Positions 38,478 through 47,944 are shown, numbered from the stretch's first letter. The stretch: DNA of 64,000 nucleotides from JACNIZ01 sp964344765 (GCA_964344765.1 CAYFOM010000007.1:54796-118795), one strand, 5' to 3'. The notes: generated from the sequence alone by a model not told the origin. A program made the numbers and translations.

Positions 38478-40289
38478 ATGGCTACTTTGACTTTGCTTAG
38501 CCTGCTTGCGCCGTTGAGCGCACAGGTTGTTTTTGTCGACGATACGATCAACTCCGGTTTGTCGATGACTCATGACCCGGGCCCTGGTCACCTCGCGGTG
38601 ATGATGTCCGGCGGCGCCAGCGTCGGCGACTTCAACAACGACGGCTGGCCGGATGTGTTCGTGCCTAGCGGTGGGGAAGTTCCCGACTTCTTGTTCATCA
38701 ACGACGGCGACGGCACCTTCACCGATCAAGCTGCGGCTTGGGGACTGACCGATTTGAACTTCGGCGTAGGCTCGGCCATCGGTGACTTCGATAACGATGG
38801 CTGGGTGGATATCTACCTGTGTTCCTTCGGACCCGGTTACAACGAAACTGGTCATAACCGTTTGTACCGCAACACCGGCAGCGGCAGCTTCGTCGATGTA
38901 GCCGTTAGCGCCGGCGTCAACCAGCCGTCGCCCAATAACGATTGCTATGCATCGTGTTTCGGTGATTATGATCTGGATGGCGACCTGGATTTGTTCGTCG
39001 CCGCCTACGTATTCGGCACGCCGGGCAATACGCTGTACCAAAACAACGGCGACGGCACTTTTACCGACGTCACCATTGCCGCCGGCATGGGCACGATGAC
39101 GACGGTGCGCGGCTTGGCGCCTTCATTCACCGACATGACCCAGGATGGCCACCCCGATCTGATTTTGATGGGGGACTCAGGGACGAGCTGCTTCTTCGTC
39201 AACAACGGCGACGGCACCTTCTATGACGGTCAATCACTGATGCCGGATATTCGCTATCCCAACGGCATGGGTTTGGCCACCGGTGACTTCAACCACGACA
39301 CCGACATCGACTTTTTTGCCAGTGACATTTACTGGATCACCTCCGGAATCGGTGGCAACCGCATCTTCTACAACGTCGATCGCCAGCACTGGATTTCCGA
39401 TCAGCAGCAAACCAATGAATGCGGTTGGTCGTGGGGGGTAATTGCCATCGACTTGGAAAACGATGGCGATTTGGACTTAGGTGCGACCAATGGTTGGTTT
39501 GGTGCATGGGACAACTACCCGACCCGCATGTTTGAGAACGACGGCCTTGGCAACTTCACCGAAATCGCCAATACCTGCGGAATGGTGCACTTCGGCCAAG
39601 GGCGTGCGATGTTGCGATTGGATGCCGATCGCGACGGCGATGAAGACGTCGTAATTGCGGCATCGAATGGTCCGCTGACCTTCTTCCGCAATGAAACGGT
39701 GTCGGGCAATCATTGGCTGCGCTTGACGTTGGATTCGTCGACCAAACAAGGATTGGCACCGAATGGTTTCGGAACGGAGATTTACGCCGACAACGGTTTG
39801 AACACGCTGTATCGCCAATTGGATTCCAACCAAAGTTACATGGGGCAGAATGAACAGGTGGTGCACATCGGCTTGGGTCAAAACACCGAGATCAAAAACC
39901 TCGACATTCGCTGGTCCGACGGCAGCCGCACGGTTCTGCAACAGGTGCCTGCTGATCAACACCTGACCGTGTCGGCATTCACGCCGACCATCAGCGCCAG
40001 CAACGTAGTCGGTGGCGGTACCGCGGTGATCGACATCACAGGCGCAACGCCGAATGCGATGCCGATGTTGTGCGTTTCGGTCGCCGGTCCCGGTCCATCG
40101 ACCACGCCGTGGGGCCGAGTAGAAGTGGGCACGCCGTTTTCAACCTACGCCATCCCTACCGACGCCAACGGCGCCGCGCAGGTCAACTACAGCATTCCAC
40201 CGCAGTACAGCGGCATCACCGTTTGGGCGCAGCTCGGTGACCGCGATGGCGGCACCTTCTCGAACCCGCTGAAGGTCGTCGTTCAATAG
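38478..40289 (+). CDS. secreted CRTAC1-type protein (FG-GAP/VCBS + ASPIC/UnbV)
   Basis: 603 residues. Signal peptide (MATLTLLSLLAPLSA); propeller of VCBS/FG-GAP repeats (~15-415) with calcium loops such as VGDFNNDGWPDVFVPS, IGDFDNDGWVDIYLCS and FGDYDLDGDLDLFVAA; an ASPIC/UnbV domain (~415-495; GTEIYADNGLNTLYRQLDSN...IRWSDGSRTVLQQV). The ~95-residue C-terminal beta module (TISASNVVGGGTAVIDI) ends SNPLKVVVQ. CRTAC1-like proteins are extracellular, calcium-rich and of unknown role. Next to a di-heme peroxidase. Confidence 0.87.
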   Translation: MATLTLLSLLAPLSAQVVFVDDTINSGLSMTHDPGPGHLAVMMSGGASVGDFNNDGWPDVFVPSGGEVPDFLFINDGDGTFTDQAAAWGLTDLNFGVGSAIGDFDNDGWVDIYLCSFGPGYNETGHNRLYRNTGSGSFVDVAVSAGVNQPSPNNDCYASCFGDYDLDGDLDLFVAAYVFGTPGNTLYQNNGDGTFTDVTIAAGMGTMTTVRGLAPSFTDMTQDGHPDLILMGDSGTSCFFVNNGDGTFYDGQSLMPDIRYPNGMGLATGDFNHDTDIDFFASDIYWITSGIGGNRIFYNVDRQHWISDQQQTNECGWSWGVIAIDLENDGDLDLGATNGWFGAWDNYPTRMFENDGLGNFTEIANTCGMVHFGQGRAMLRLDADRDGDEDVVIAASNGPLTFFRNETVSGNHWLRLTLDSSTKQGLAPNGFGTEIYADNGLNTLYRQLDSNQSYMGQNEQVVHIGLGQNTEIKNLDIRWSDGSRTVLQQVPADQHLTVSAFTPTISASNVVGGGTAVIDITGATPNAMPMLCVSVAGPGPSTTPWGRVEVGTPFSTYAIPTDANGAAQVNYSIPPQYSGITVWAQLGDRDGGTFSNPLKVVVQ

Positions 40290-40312
40290 CGGTCGGCGGT
40301 ACTCTGTACCCC

Positions 40313-41041
40313 ATGAAACTGCCGGATCCGTCTCCTGGCAGCTGGCAGCTGGATGGCTCCGGCCTCCAGCTGCAGTTGGTTTTGGATGACGGCGAAGTGC
40401 ATGCTTTGCATGTGGACTTCGTCACCGGGGCGATGGGTTACCGGCGTCGTCATAGCGGGCGCCGCCAGGCGATTGCCAAAGCGGTCGGCATCAAAAAAGG
40501 GCGAGCCCTACCGCGGGTGTGGGACCTAACCGCCGGACTGGGTCGCGATAGTTTTGTGTTGGCGTGTTTGGGCTGCGAGGTCTTGGCGGTGGAACGCGAT
40601 GCGCGCGTGTTCGCGTTGTTGCAAGACGGTTTGCAACGGGCACAGGAAAATCCGCAATGCGCCGCCGAACTGGGCGGTCGCCTGCACCTAAGCCATGCCG
40701 ACGCCATCGCTTTCTTGAATCGCAATTCCGACGGTCTCTTCGACGCGAATCGCGATTCCACCTCGTCGGCTACCCAACCCGACGTGCTCTACCTAGACCC
40801 CATGCACCCGCCGCGACGCAAGTCGGCTCAGGTGCGCAAGGAGATGCGTTTGTTCCGCGCACTCGTCGGCGCCGACCCCGACGCCGGCCAACTCCTTCAA
40901 GCCGCCCTCGCCGCCGCGCCCAGCCTCGGAGCCCAGCGCGTCGTCGTCAAAAGACCGCGCCACGGCGACCTGCTCGGACCGCAACCGAACCACCAAGCGG
41001 AAGGCAAATCGACGCGATTCGACATCTACCTCATCCAGTAG
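40313..41041 (+). CDS. rsmJ: 16S rRNA (guanine1516-N2)-methyltransferase
   Basis: 242 residues, RsmJ length. Recognised by GYRRRHSGRRQAIAKAVGIKKG (~42-63), SAM motif VWDLTAGLGRDSFVLACLG (~67-86), VLYLDPMHPPRRKSAQVRKEM (the DPM-x-P catalytic-type motif followed by KSA, ~157) and VVVKRPRHGDLL. It methylates G1516 of 16S rRNA in E. coli. Coding begins 23 bp after the CRTAC1 gene and nadA begins 11 bp after it. Confidence 0.92.
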   Translation: MKLPDPSPGSWQLDGSGLQLQLVLDDGEVHALHVDFVTGAMGYRRRHSGRRQAIAKAVGIKKGRALPRVWDLTAGLGRDSFVLACLGCEVLAVERDARVFALLQDGLQRAQENPQCAAELGGRLHLSHADAIAFLNRNSDGLFDANRDSTSSATQPDVLYLDPMHPPRRKSAQVRKEMRLFRALVGADPDAGQLLQAALAAAPSLGAQRVVVKRPRHGDLLGPQPNHQAEGKSTRFDIYLIQ

Positions 41042-41052
41042 AATGTGGGGCC

Positions 41053-42024
41053 ATGACCAGCGCATCACCCTCCGCGTCTTCGCCTTCGCTCGACGTGCCG
41101 GAACCGGCCGAAATCAAGCAATGGGCAACTGAAAACGGCATTCTGCTGCTGGCTCACAGCTACCAGGACGGCTTCATTCAAGAGTGCGCCCATTTCGTCG
41201 GCGACAGCCTGGAACTTGCGCGCGTCGCCGCCTCCGAAAACGCCGACGCCATCTGCTTCGCCGGTGTGCATTTCATGGCCGAAACCGCCAAGCTGCTCAA
41301 CCCCGACGCCGAGGTTTTTGTACCGGATTTGGAAGCCGGATGTTCGTTGGCCGAATCGTGCCAAGCCGAGGACTTGAAGAAGTATCAGGCGCACCTGGAG
41401 CAGAAGTTGGGCAAGCGTCCGACCACGGTGGCTTACATCAACTGCACCGCCGCGGTCAAAGCGCAATGCGACATCATTTGCACCAGCGGCAATGCGCGCC
41501 AAGTTGTCGACAGCATCCCGGAAGACGAACACATTTTGTTCGTGCCCGATATGCACCTGGGTGGTTGGCTGAACGAAGTCACCGGTCGCGAAATGACGCT
41601 GTGGAATGGTGCCTGCCAAGTGCACGAGTTGTTCTCGGTGGACCTGTTGCTGGATCTACAAAAGCAACACCCCGACGGCATCACTTTGTCACACCCCGAA
41701 TGCCCGAAGGCGGTCCGCGACGCCAGTGATTTTGTGCTCGGCACTGCCGGCATGCTGAAGAAGGTCAAGTCGATGGAAAATCAAACCTTCCTCATCGGCA
41801 CCGAAGGCAACATGATTTACCGCTTCGAGAAAGAAGCACCGAGCAACACTTACATCCCGGCGCCGGGTGCGTCGTGCGCGTGCAACCTGTGCCCGTTTAT
41901 GCAGCTCAACACGCCAGAGAAACTGTGGCAAAGCTTGCAGGATCGTGGGCCGAAAGTGGAAGTTGCCGACGAGTTGTTTGAGCCGGCAAGGCGCTCCCTG
42001 GAACGCATGCTTGCCATCGTTTGA
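41053..42024 (+). CDS. nadA: quinolinate synthase
   Basis: 323 residues from ATG 41053; a longer frame running back through rsmJ is rejected. NadA features: LLLAHSYQDGFIQECAHFVGDSLELAR (~30-56), FAGVHFMAETAKLLNPDAEV, the Cys in YINCTAAVKAQCD (~136), SHPECPKAVRDASDFVLGTAGM (~214-235) and the CACNLCPFMQLNTPEKL C-terminus with the third cluster Cys. It condenses iminoaspartate with DHAP using a 4Fe-4S cluster, in NAD synthesis. nadB and nadC are not in the window. Confidence 0.95.
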   Translation: MTSASPSASSPSLDVPEPAEIKQWATENGILLLAHSYQDGFIQECAHFVGDSLELARVAASENADAICFAGVHFMAETAKLLNPDAEVFVPDLEAGCSLAESCQAEDLKKYQAHLEQKLGKRPTTVAYINCTAAVKAQCDIICTSGNARQVVDSIPEDEHILFVPDMHLGGWLNEVTGREMTLWNGACQVHELFSVDLLLDLQKQHPDGITLSHPECPKAVRDASDFVLGTAGMLKKVKSMENQTFLIGTEGNMIYRFEKEAPSNTYIPAPGASCACNLCPFMQLNTPEKLWQSLQDRGPKVEVADELFEPARRSLERMLAIV

Positions 42025-42039
42025 TTGCTGAGGTCGTCG

Positions 42040-43377
42040 TTAATTCTTAGCTTCGGCGTCGCCTGACGTCGGCATTTGCGTCAACGCTTCGTCCACCGGA
42101 GTCCCGGTCAAGCTGCGCAAAAACGCTTCCAAGTTGTCCATCTCTTCGTCGGTGAAGTCCACCGGCAACAGCGTTTCTTCGCGGTGTCCGACCGGCGGCA
42201 AACCGGGTAAGTCGCGATAGAACTCAATCACCTCGCGCAACGTCGCAAAGCGGCCGTCGTGCATATACGGCGCGGTGAGTTCTACATTGCGCAGCGTCGG
42301 CGTTTTGTAAGCACCGTAGGTGTGCTTGTTGTAAGACAAATAGCGAATCTTGATGTTGGTATCCCAATCGCGCGCGTCGGAGTATTCGCCGCGGCCGTTC
42401 ATCGGGTCAATGCGCACGGTATTGATGCCGTCCGGCCGCCCCGAATCAAACGGCTGATCCGGCCCAATCTCCAAGCCGACGTTATGGAATTCACCGCCAC
42501 TCAACATCGGGCTGAAGTGGCAGTTGACACATGATCCTTTGCCGACAAACAACTGATAGCCGCGTTGTTCCGCTTCGGTCAAAGCCGTGCCTTCTTCACC
42601 CTTCGCCAACTGCGCGGCAAATTCATCAAAACGGCTCGGCCCGGTGACCAGCTTGCGTTCAAACGCAGCGATGGCTTTGCCGCAATTCGCCAATACCAAA
42701 GTCGCCGCCTTCTGATTCTCCTCGCTCATGGCAAACCAAGCCGCGTAGGCCGGATCTTGTTTGGCGAGCTGCTCTTCGGTGGGAGCGGCTTGGAAGGGTT
42801 GCTTCGGCTTAGGCAGCGGCGGACGTGCACGCTCGGGGAAGAATGCGGTGTCGTCGGCGTTGGTGGGAAGAGGACCGAACAGCGCTTCATACTCTTCGCG
42901 GTAATCGGCATCGGTGGCAAGTAAGCCGACCAAACCAGTGCGCGTGAAGTCCATTTCCGCCGGGTGCTCCAGCGGGTATTGCACTTGCGCCCATAACGAA
43001 TCGGCGCGTCCATCCCAGAAGAACCAGCGTTGATAGCCGCTGTGCAAGATCGACGGCGAGTGCTTGGCGAGCTTCTCAAAGCCTTCAGCCAAAGCTTTGC
43101 CGTCGCCCCAACCGAGGTCCGGCTGATGGCAGGTTGCGCACGACATGGTTCCGTCGCGCGACAGGCGTTCGTCGAAGAACAGCTTTTGGCCGAAGCGGGC
43201 GGCGTCGGCGTTGTCGGCGTAGCGGTTGGTCGGCGAAGCGGGCAGCGCCGGCAGCGGCGACAAAGTGGGCAGCAAGCGCTTTTCTTTATCGGTGAGCTGG
43301 GCGGATGCCGGAGTCGCGAATACGGCGACCAAGGCTAGGGCAATCGATTTGCAAACAGACACTTTTTGATGGGGCAA
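42040..43377 (-). CDS. di-heme cytochrome c peroxidase
   Basis: 445 residues with signal peptide (SIALALVAVFATPASA). Two heme c motifs: CATCHQPDLGWGDG (~80) and CVNCHFSPMLSGGEFHNVG (~283). KTPTLRNVELTAPYMHDGRFATLREVIEFYRDLP (~358) is the classical CCP/MauG region with the Met/His. It acts in the periplasm on H2O2 or a protein substrate. It follows the YtkA-like lipoprotein by 9 bp and the esterase before that by 11 bp, so it is the last gene of a three-gene transcript. Confidence 0.9.
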   Translation of the reverse strand: MPHQKVSVCKSIALALVAVFATPASAQLTDKEKRLLPTLSPLPALPASPTNRYADNADAARFGQKLFFDERLSRDGTMSCATCHQPDLGWGDGKALAEGFEKLAKHSPSILHSGYQRWFFWDGRADSLWAQVQYPLEHPAEMDFTRTGLVGLLATDADYREEYEALFGPLPTNADDTAFFPERARPPLPKPKQPFQAAPTEEQLAKQDPAYAAWFAMSEENQKAATLVLANCGKAIAAFERKLVTGPSRFDEFAAQLAKGEEGTALTEAEQRGYQLFVGKGSCVNCHFSPMLSGGEFHNVGLEIGPDQPFDSGRPDGINTVRIDPMNGRGEYSDARDWDTNIKIRYLSYNKHTYGAYKTPTLRNVELTAPYMHDGRFATLREVIEFYRDLPGLPPVGHREETLLPVDFTDEEMDNLEAFLRSLTGTPVDEALTQMPTSGDAEAKN

Positions 43378-43386
43378 AAAGGTGGC

Positions 43387-43740
43387 TTAGTGATCCAGGG
43401 TCAGCGGGTAGATCAACTGCTCGGTGCTGCCGTCGGGGCGGCGCACGTCGAACATTAATTCCCAGTAGCCGGGCATGTGCAGCAGCATGCCGTCGACTTG
43501 CCAGCGGCCGTCATCCAAACGCCGCCATCCCGGCTGCGTGTTGATGCCATGGCCATGAGAAGGCATGTCGGCAGTAGCGTGCAGCAGCTCTCCATCGCCA
43601 AGATCGGCAATGAAACTGAAGTGCTGATTCATCGGCGCGCCGCCGGCTGGGAATTCAATGGCAACCGGGGCGGGTCCTAGTGCGCAAGAGCCTAGGCCGA
43701 CGGCGAGGAAAAGGATGAGGAAGACAGGGAGTCGCAACAT
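43387..43740 (-). CDS. YtkA-like domain lipoprotein
   Basis: 117 residues from ATG 43740; the longer frame from 43782 overlaps the esterase. Lipobox GSC (FLILFLAVGLGSCALG), then a small beta-sandwich with ADMPSHGHGINTQP (~65) and GRWQVDGMLLHMPGYWELMFDVRRPDG, matching YtkA/FixH-like domains, in which His/Met residues may bind copper. It precedes the di-heme peroxidase by 9 bp, so a role in metal or redox partner handling is likely. Confidence 0.75.
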   Translation of the reverse strand: MLRLPVFLILFLAVGLGSCALGPAPVAIEFPAGGAPMNQHFSFIADLGDGELLHATADMPSHGHGINTQPGWRRLDDGRWQVDGMLLHMPGYWELMFDVRRPDGSTEQLIYPLTLDH

Positions 43741-43751
43741 GGGTAGGTCGA

Positions 43752-44711
43752 TCAGCGGCGGTGCTGATCGAAGAATACCCACATCTCCTCGTTGATGTCG
43801 ATGTCATCGTTGCAAGGATCGCCGATTGCCGAGCCGTGACCGGGCCAGGCGTGGCCGTGATCGGTCATCCACCAATAGTGCACGTCGGCGCCGGTGGTCG
43901 GGGCGGGTGCTTCAAAGCGATGGGCATTCCCGCGACTTTCGGTCGGCTGATCCAGCGGCGGGACGACGGCTTTGTTCTTCTGAATGAATGGCTTCAGCGA
44001 GTCTTCTTGGCTGAGTTTGTAAGTGCCGGAAATGCCGCAACCCATTCCGCCTTCAAAAGGAACATTGCAATCCAATTTGCCGTGGAAGGCGATCACCGGC
44101 ACCGGTTGCGTCGGCGAGGCGAAGACGTCACGCGAACCGGCGTTCGGTGCGATGGCGGCAAAAACGCCGGACGCTTCGATTGCCATGCGGTAGCACATCA
44201 TCGCGCCGTTGCTGTGCCCGGTGGCAAACAACGCACCGGTATCGATGGTCATGCGCGTACCCAAATCACTCAACATATCGCGCGTGAACTTGACGTCGTC
44301 AATGTTGTTGTCGGCAGCGTAACCGCAGCATTGACCTGCATTCCAAGTTTGAAGAGTAAAGAACGGCCAACCGCCCAGCGCTCCGGTGCCTTCGGGATAA
44401 ACCATGACAAAGCCATGCAGATCGGATGCGGCGTTCAGCCCACTTTGATTCATGAACTGTTCGGCGTTGCCGCCACCGCCGTGATAGCCGACGACCACCG
44501 GGGTCGGATCTTGCGCGTTGAAATTCGGCGGGTAATGCACGCGATACCAGCGATAAATGCCGTTGCTGCGAATGCGATAGAGAGTGGTGCCGGCGGAATT
44601 CGCAGATTCGGCGAGGGTTTCTGGAGCGCCAGAGAAGGTTTCGGTAGGTGTGGCTGCGGGGAGAGCGAAGAGCAGGAGCAGCAACAGGACAGGTTGAAGA
44701 ATGAGTTGCAT
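43752..44711 (-). CDS. secreted alpha/beta-hydrolase esterase (PHB depolymerase / LpqC type)
   Basis: 319 residues from ATG 44711 with a signal peptide (MQLILQPVLLLLLLFALPA); a longer frame to 45032 runs through the divergent gene and is rejected. Oxyanion-hole region VVVGYHGGGGNAEQF (~75), nucleophile elbow ATGHSNGAMMCYRMA (Ser, ~165), Asp region FHGKLDCNVPFEGGMGCG (~212) and the catalytic His in TDHGHAWPGHG (~290). This set fits the LpqC/poly-3-hydroxybutyrate depolymerase/feruloyl esterase family; the polymer or ester is not known. First gene of a run with the YtkA-like lipoprotein and the peroxidase. Confidence 0.87.
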   Translation of the reverse strand: MQLILQPVLLLLLLFALPAATPTETFSGAPETLAESANSAGTTLYRIRSNGIYRWYRVHYPPNFNAQDPTPVVVGYHGGGGNAEQFMNQSGLNAASDLHGFVMVYPEGTGALGGWPFFTLQTWNAGQCCGYAADNNIDDVKFTRDMLSDLGTRMTIDTGALFATGHSNGAMMCYRMAIEASGVFAAIAPNAGSRDVFASPTQPVPVIAFHGKLDCNVPFEGGMGCGISGTYKLSQEDSLKPFIQKNKAVVPPLDQPTESRGNAHRFEAPAPTTGADVHYWWMTDHGHAWPGHGSAIGDPCNDDIDINEEMWVFFDQHRR

Positions 44712-44765
44712 AAACCAGCTTAACCAAGAAATCGGTGCTTGGTTCCGCTGCGCTAATCTGAAGAC

Positions 44766-46499
44766 ATGCTGATCCCCGTGCTTTGCGCCCTGCTGGCCCA
44801 GAATGCCGTGCCCGAGGCCACGCCTGCCAATCCGCTGCTCATTACCGGTGGAACCATCATCACCAACGACGAACAAAATCCGACCGCCGAAGCTTTGCTG
44901 GTCATCAATGGACGCATCGCAGCCGTCGGCGATTTGGAGGAAGTGCGCAGCCATTTGCCGCGCGCCTCTACCGGGCATTACGACTTGAATGGAGCCTATC
45001 TGTACCCGGGATTTACTGATGGGCATGCGCATTTGGTCGGCATCGGTTTGGCGATGAATCGCGCCGACTTAATGGGTACCCGCAGTTACCGCGAGGTCTT
45101 GGATCGCGTCAAAGAATTCGCTGATGGTCGGCCGACCATAACCTCGAGTGAAACGGAGCCGGACGAAGTCATCCAACCCTGGCTGCTCGGCCGTGGCTGG
45201 GATCAAAACGATTGGTCGATCCAGGAATTTCCCACTCACGAAATGCTGAGCGCGGCATTTCCGGATACTCCGGTGTTCATTCGGCGGGTGGATGGTCACG
45301 CCGCCCTGGCCAATCGTGCGGCGATGAATGCAGCCGGCATCAACAAGCAAACCGCCGATCCGCCGGGCGGCAAAATCATGCGCGATGGCGACGGCGAGGC
45401 GACCGGCGTGTTCATCGATGCGGCGATGAGTTTGATCGGCGCTCATATACCGGAAACGTCGCCGCAAGCCTTACGCATCTCGCTGAAGATGGCCGAGCGC
45501 GCACTGCACGAACAAGGAATCACATCCATTCACGATGCCGGAGCCAGTCGTCGGCAAATTGATCTCTTTCAAAAAATGGCGGCAAGTGGGGATTTGAACT
45601 TACGCGTGCACGTCATGGTTTCGGCGAGCCGGCCGGATGAGTTGGACTATTGGTTGAGCAGCGGCCCGTTGGTGGATAGCAATGATCAAGTACAAGTGCG
45701 TTCGATCAAGGTCTACGCCGACGGCGCGTTAGGCTCGCGCGGTGCCGCGATGTTGGAGGATTACAGCGACGACCCCGGCAACCGCGGTTTGCTGATCACT
45801 CAGCCTGAAAAGATCGAGAAGCTGGCGACGCGAGCTTTGCAGTCTGGCTTCCAAGTCTGCACGCACGCCATCGGTGACCGTGGCAATCGGTTGGTTTTAG
45901 AGGCCTATCGCGACGCATTCGCCGCCGATAGCCGCAGCAAAAACGGCGGTTCGCTGAAAGCAGTGGGGGAAGCCGCGCGCTTTCGCATCGAGCATGCCCA
46001 AGTGGTGGCGGTCGAGGACATCCCCAGATTTGCCGAGTTTGGAGTGATTCCAGCGATGCAAGCTCAACATCAGGTCAGCGATATGCCGTGGGCCGAGGAG
46101 CGCGTCGGCCCGCAGCGAGTGCGTGGTGCATACGCATGGCAATCGATGATCAACAGCGGAAGCATCGTCATCAACGGCAGCGACGCGCCGGTTGAGCGGC
46201 TGGATTCCATCGGCAGTTTTTTGGCCTCGGTCACTCGCACTGATGCCGACGGCATGCCCGAAGGCGGCTGGTATCCGGAAGAAGCCATGAGCCGCGCCGA
46301 CGCCCTGCGCAGCCTGACCTCGTGGCCGGCCTATGGCGCATTTTGGGAGGATCAACTCGGCTCGATCGAGGTCGGCAAACGCGCCGATTTCACCATTTTG
46401 GATGCCGATTTACTGACCGCCCCGGTTGCAGAATTGCGCAACGCAAAGGTCGTCGCCACCGTTTTTAACGGCGAAATCGTTTACCGGGCGGGGGACTGA
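44766..46499 (+). CDS. exported amidohydrolase 3 family protein (YtcJ-like)
   Basis: 577 residues. Signal-like N-terminus (MLIPVLCALLAQNAVPEATPANPL), then the composite beta-sandwich entry ITGGTIITNDEQNPTAEALLVINGRIAAVG. TIM barrel with the metal HxH in GFTDGHAHLVGIGLAMNR (~80), LLGRGWDQNDW, DGHAALANRAAMNAAG, KVYADGALGSRGAAMLEDYSD, HAIGDRGNRLVLEAYRDA, FRIEHAQVV and the Asp in INGSDAPVE (~475). These are Amidohydro_3/YtcJ marks; substrates are usually unknown amides or formamides. Divergent from the esterase. Confidence 0.88.
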   Translation: MLIPVLCALLAQNAVPEATPANPLLITGGTIITNDEQNPTAEALLVINGRIAAVGDLEEVRSHLPRASTGHYDLNGAYLYPGFTDGHAHLVGIGLAMNRADLMGTRSYREVLDRVKEFADGRPTITSSETEPDEVIQPWLLGRGWDQNDWSIQEFPTHEMLSAAFPDTPVFIRRVDGHAALANRAAMNAAGINKQTADPPGGKIMRDGDGEATGVFIDAAMSLIGAHIPETSPQALRISLKMAERALHEQGITSIHDAGASRRQIDLFQKMAASGDLNLRVHVMVSASRPDELDYWLSSGPLVDSNDQVQVRSIKVYADGALGSRGAAMLEDYSDDPGNRGLLITQPEKIEKLATRALQSGFQVCTHAIGDRGNRLVLEAYRDAFAADSRSKNGGSLKAVGEAARFRIEHAQVVAVEDIPRFAEFGVIPAMQAQHQVSDMPWAEERVGPQRVRGAYAWQSMINSGSIVINGSDAPVERLDSIGSFLASVTRTDADGMPEGGWYPEEAMSRADALRSLTSWPAYGAFWEDQLGSIEVGKRADFTILDADLLTAPVAELRNAKVVATVFNGEIVYRAGD

Positions 46500-46583
46500 T
46501 TAGAACTTCGCCGAGCGGCGGTAGAGTTGCCCTTTGCGGTGGGGGGCGCGGGTAAGATCTTGGCTTCAACTCCCCCTACCGCC

Positions 46584-47645
46584 ATGAGCGAATTCTCCAC
46601 CATTCAAGAAATTCTCGGCGATCAGGCCGAATCCCTGCTGGACCACTCGTGCAGCACCATTACCAAGGACCGCCTGTACTTGCCGGGTCCGGACTTCATC
46701 GAGCGGGTGCATATGCACAGCAACCGGCCGACCCGCGTGCTCGGTGGTTTGAACTCGCTGTTTAACCATGGCCGCCTTGCCGGCACGGGTTACGTGTCCA
46801 TTCTTCCGGTAGACCAGGGCATCGAGCACACCGGTGGTGCATCTTTTGCGCCGAACCCGAAGTACTTCGATCCGGCCAAGATTGTGGAACTGGCCATTGA
46901 AGGTGGCTGCAACGCAGTCGCTTCAACCCTTGGTGTACTGGGTTCCGTCGCCCGTCAGTACGCCCACAAGATTCCGTTTGTGGTCAAGCTGAACCACAAC
47001 GAGATCTTGTCGTACCCGAACTTCTACGACCAGACCATGTTCGCCACCGTCGAGCAGTCGTTTGAAATGGGTGCGCAAGCCGTCGGCGCCACGATCTACT
47101 ACGGCAGCCCGGAGTCGCGCCGCCAGATTATGGAAATTTCCGAAGCCTTCCAGCAAGCGCACGAGTTGGGCATGGCCACGATCCTGTGGTGCTACTTGCG
47201 CAACGGCGACTTCAAGAAGGACGGTGTCGATTACCACACCGCTGCCGACATGACCGGTCAGGCCAACCACCTAGGCGTGACCATCGAGGCGGACATCGTC
47301 AAGCAGAAGTTGCCCGAGCACAACAACGACGGCTTCCGCGCCATCGGCTTCGGCAAGACTCACGACAAGGTTTACAGCGATCTGTCCAGCGATCACCCGA
47401 TCGACATGACTCGCTACCAGGTCGCCTGCGGCTACATGGGTCGCGCCGGTTTGATCAACTCCGGCGGAGCTTCCGGTGACAACGACCTGCAACAAGCAGT
47501 GCAAACCGCCGTCATCAACAAGCGCGCGGGTGGCATGGGTCTCATTTCCGGTCGTAAGGCATTCCAGAAGCCAATGACTCAAGGTGTCAAGCTTCTCAAT
47601 GCCATCCAAGACGTCTACCTCTGCAAGGACGTCACCATCGCCTAA
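46584..47645 (+). CDS. fbaB: class I fructose-bisphosphate aldolase, DhnA/FbaB type
   Basis: 353 residues from ATG 46584; an upstream extension from 46527 is not family-like. Family marks are VSILPVDQGIEHTGGASFAPNPKYFDPAKIVELA (~75-108), FVVKLNHNEILSYPNFYDQTMFATVEQ (Schiff-base region), AVGATIYYGSPESRRQIMEI, ATILWCYLRNGDFKKDG and SDHPIDMTRYQVACGYMGRAGLINSGGASG near the end. It catalyses reversible cleavage of fructose-1,6-bisphosphate in glycolysis and gluconeogenesis. Followed by a good terminator. Confidence 0.93.
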   Translation: MSEFSTIQEILGDQAESLLDHSCSTITKDRLYLPGPDFIERVHMHSNRPTRVLGGLNSLFNHGRLAGTGYVSILPVDQGIEHTGGASFAPNPKYFDPAKIVELAIEGGCNAVASTLGVLGSVARQYAHKIPFVVKLNHNEILSYPNFYDQTMFATVEQSFEMGAQAVGATIYYGSPESRRQIMEISEAFQQAHELGMATILWCYLRNGDFKKDGVDYHTAADMTGQANHLGVTIEADIVKQKLPEHNNDGFRAIGFGKTHDKVYSDLSSDHPIDMTRYQVACGYMGRAGLINSGGASGDNDLQQAVQTAVINKRAGGMGLISGRKAFQKPMTQGVKLLNAIQDVYLCKDVTIA

Positions 47646-47663
47646 TTCGGTCGATTCGAATAT

Positions 47664-47700
47664 CCCCAAGTGTTCTATTGGATGCTTGGGGATTTTTCTT
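47664..47700 (+). terminator. rho-independent terminator of fbaB
   Basis: CCCCAAG (47664-47670) pairs with CTTGGGG (47685-47691), followed by ATTTTTCTT. It starts 19 bp after the fbaB stop. Confidence 0.85.
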
Positions 47701-47712
47701 TGAGGTTCTGGT

Positions 47713-47789
47713 GGTTTTTCAGGCCTCACCCCGGGGCTTCACTTGGCGGCGGCCGCCAAAAAGCGCCCCGGGGTGAGGCCTGAAAAACC
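47713..47789. repeat. palindromic element A (25-bp inverted repeat with conserved core)
   Basis: Arms 47713-47737 and 47765-47789 are a perfect 25-bp inverted repeat beginning GGTTTTTCAGGCC and ending GGGGC. The 27-nt centre (47738-47764) contains a second palindrome, TTGGCGGC-G-GCCGCCAA. The centre matches that of element B at 47945-48035 but the arms do not. It carries no gene. It may be a mobile or REP-like hairpin. Confidence 0.75.
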
Positions 47790-47944
47790 GCGCAGTCATC
47801 CAAGACGGATACCGCAGGCGAAAAAAGATCAGCTGCCTTTTCAATCAAGAACACTTCTTTGCATGGGCGTGACCCTTGCCTCGTTTCGATGCTAATTTCA
47901 TTCCGTTAAGGCATCATGGGTAATGTGGAAATGGGGGTGTGGAG

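Noticed and set aside
40564..41052. N-terminal extension of nadA through rsmJ
   Set aside because: It is Arg-rich shadow of rsmJ in another frame; NadA family similarity begins after ATG 41053.
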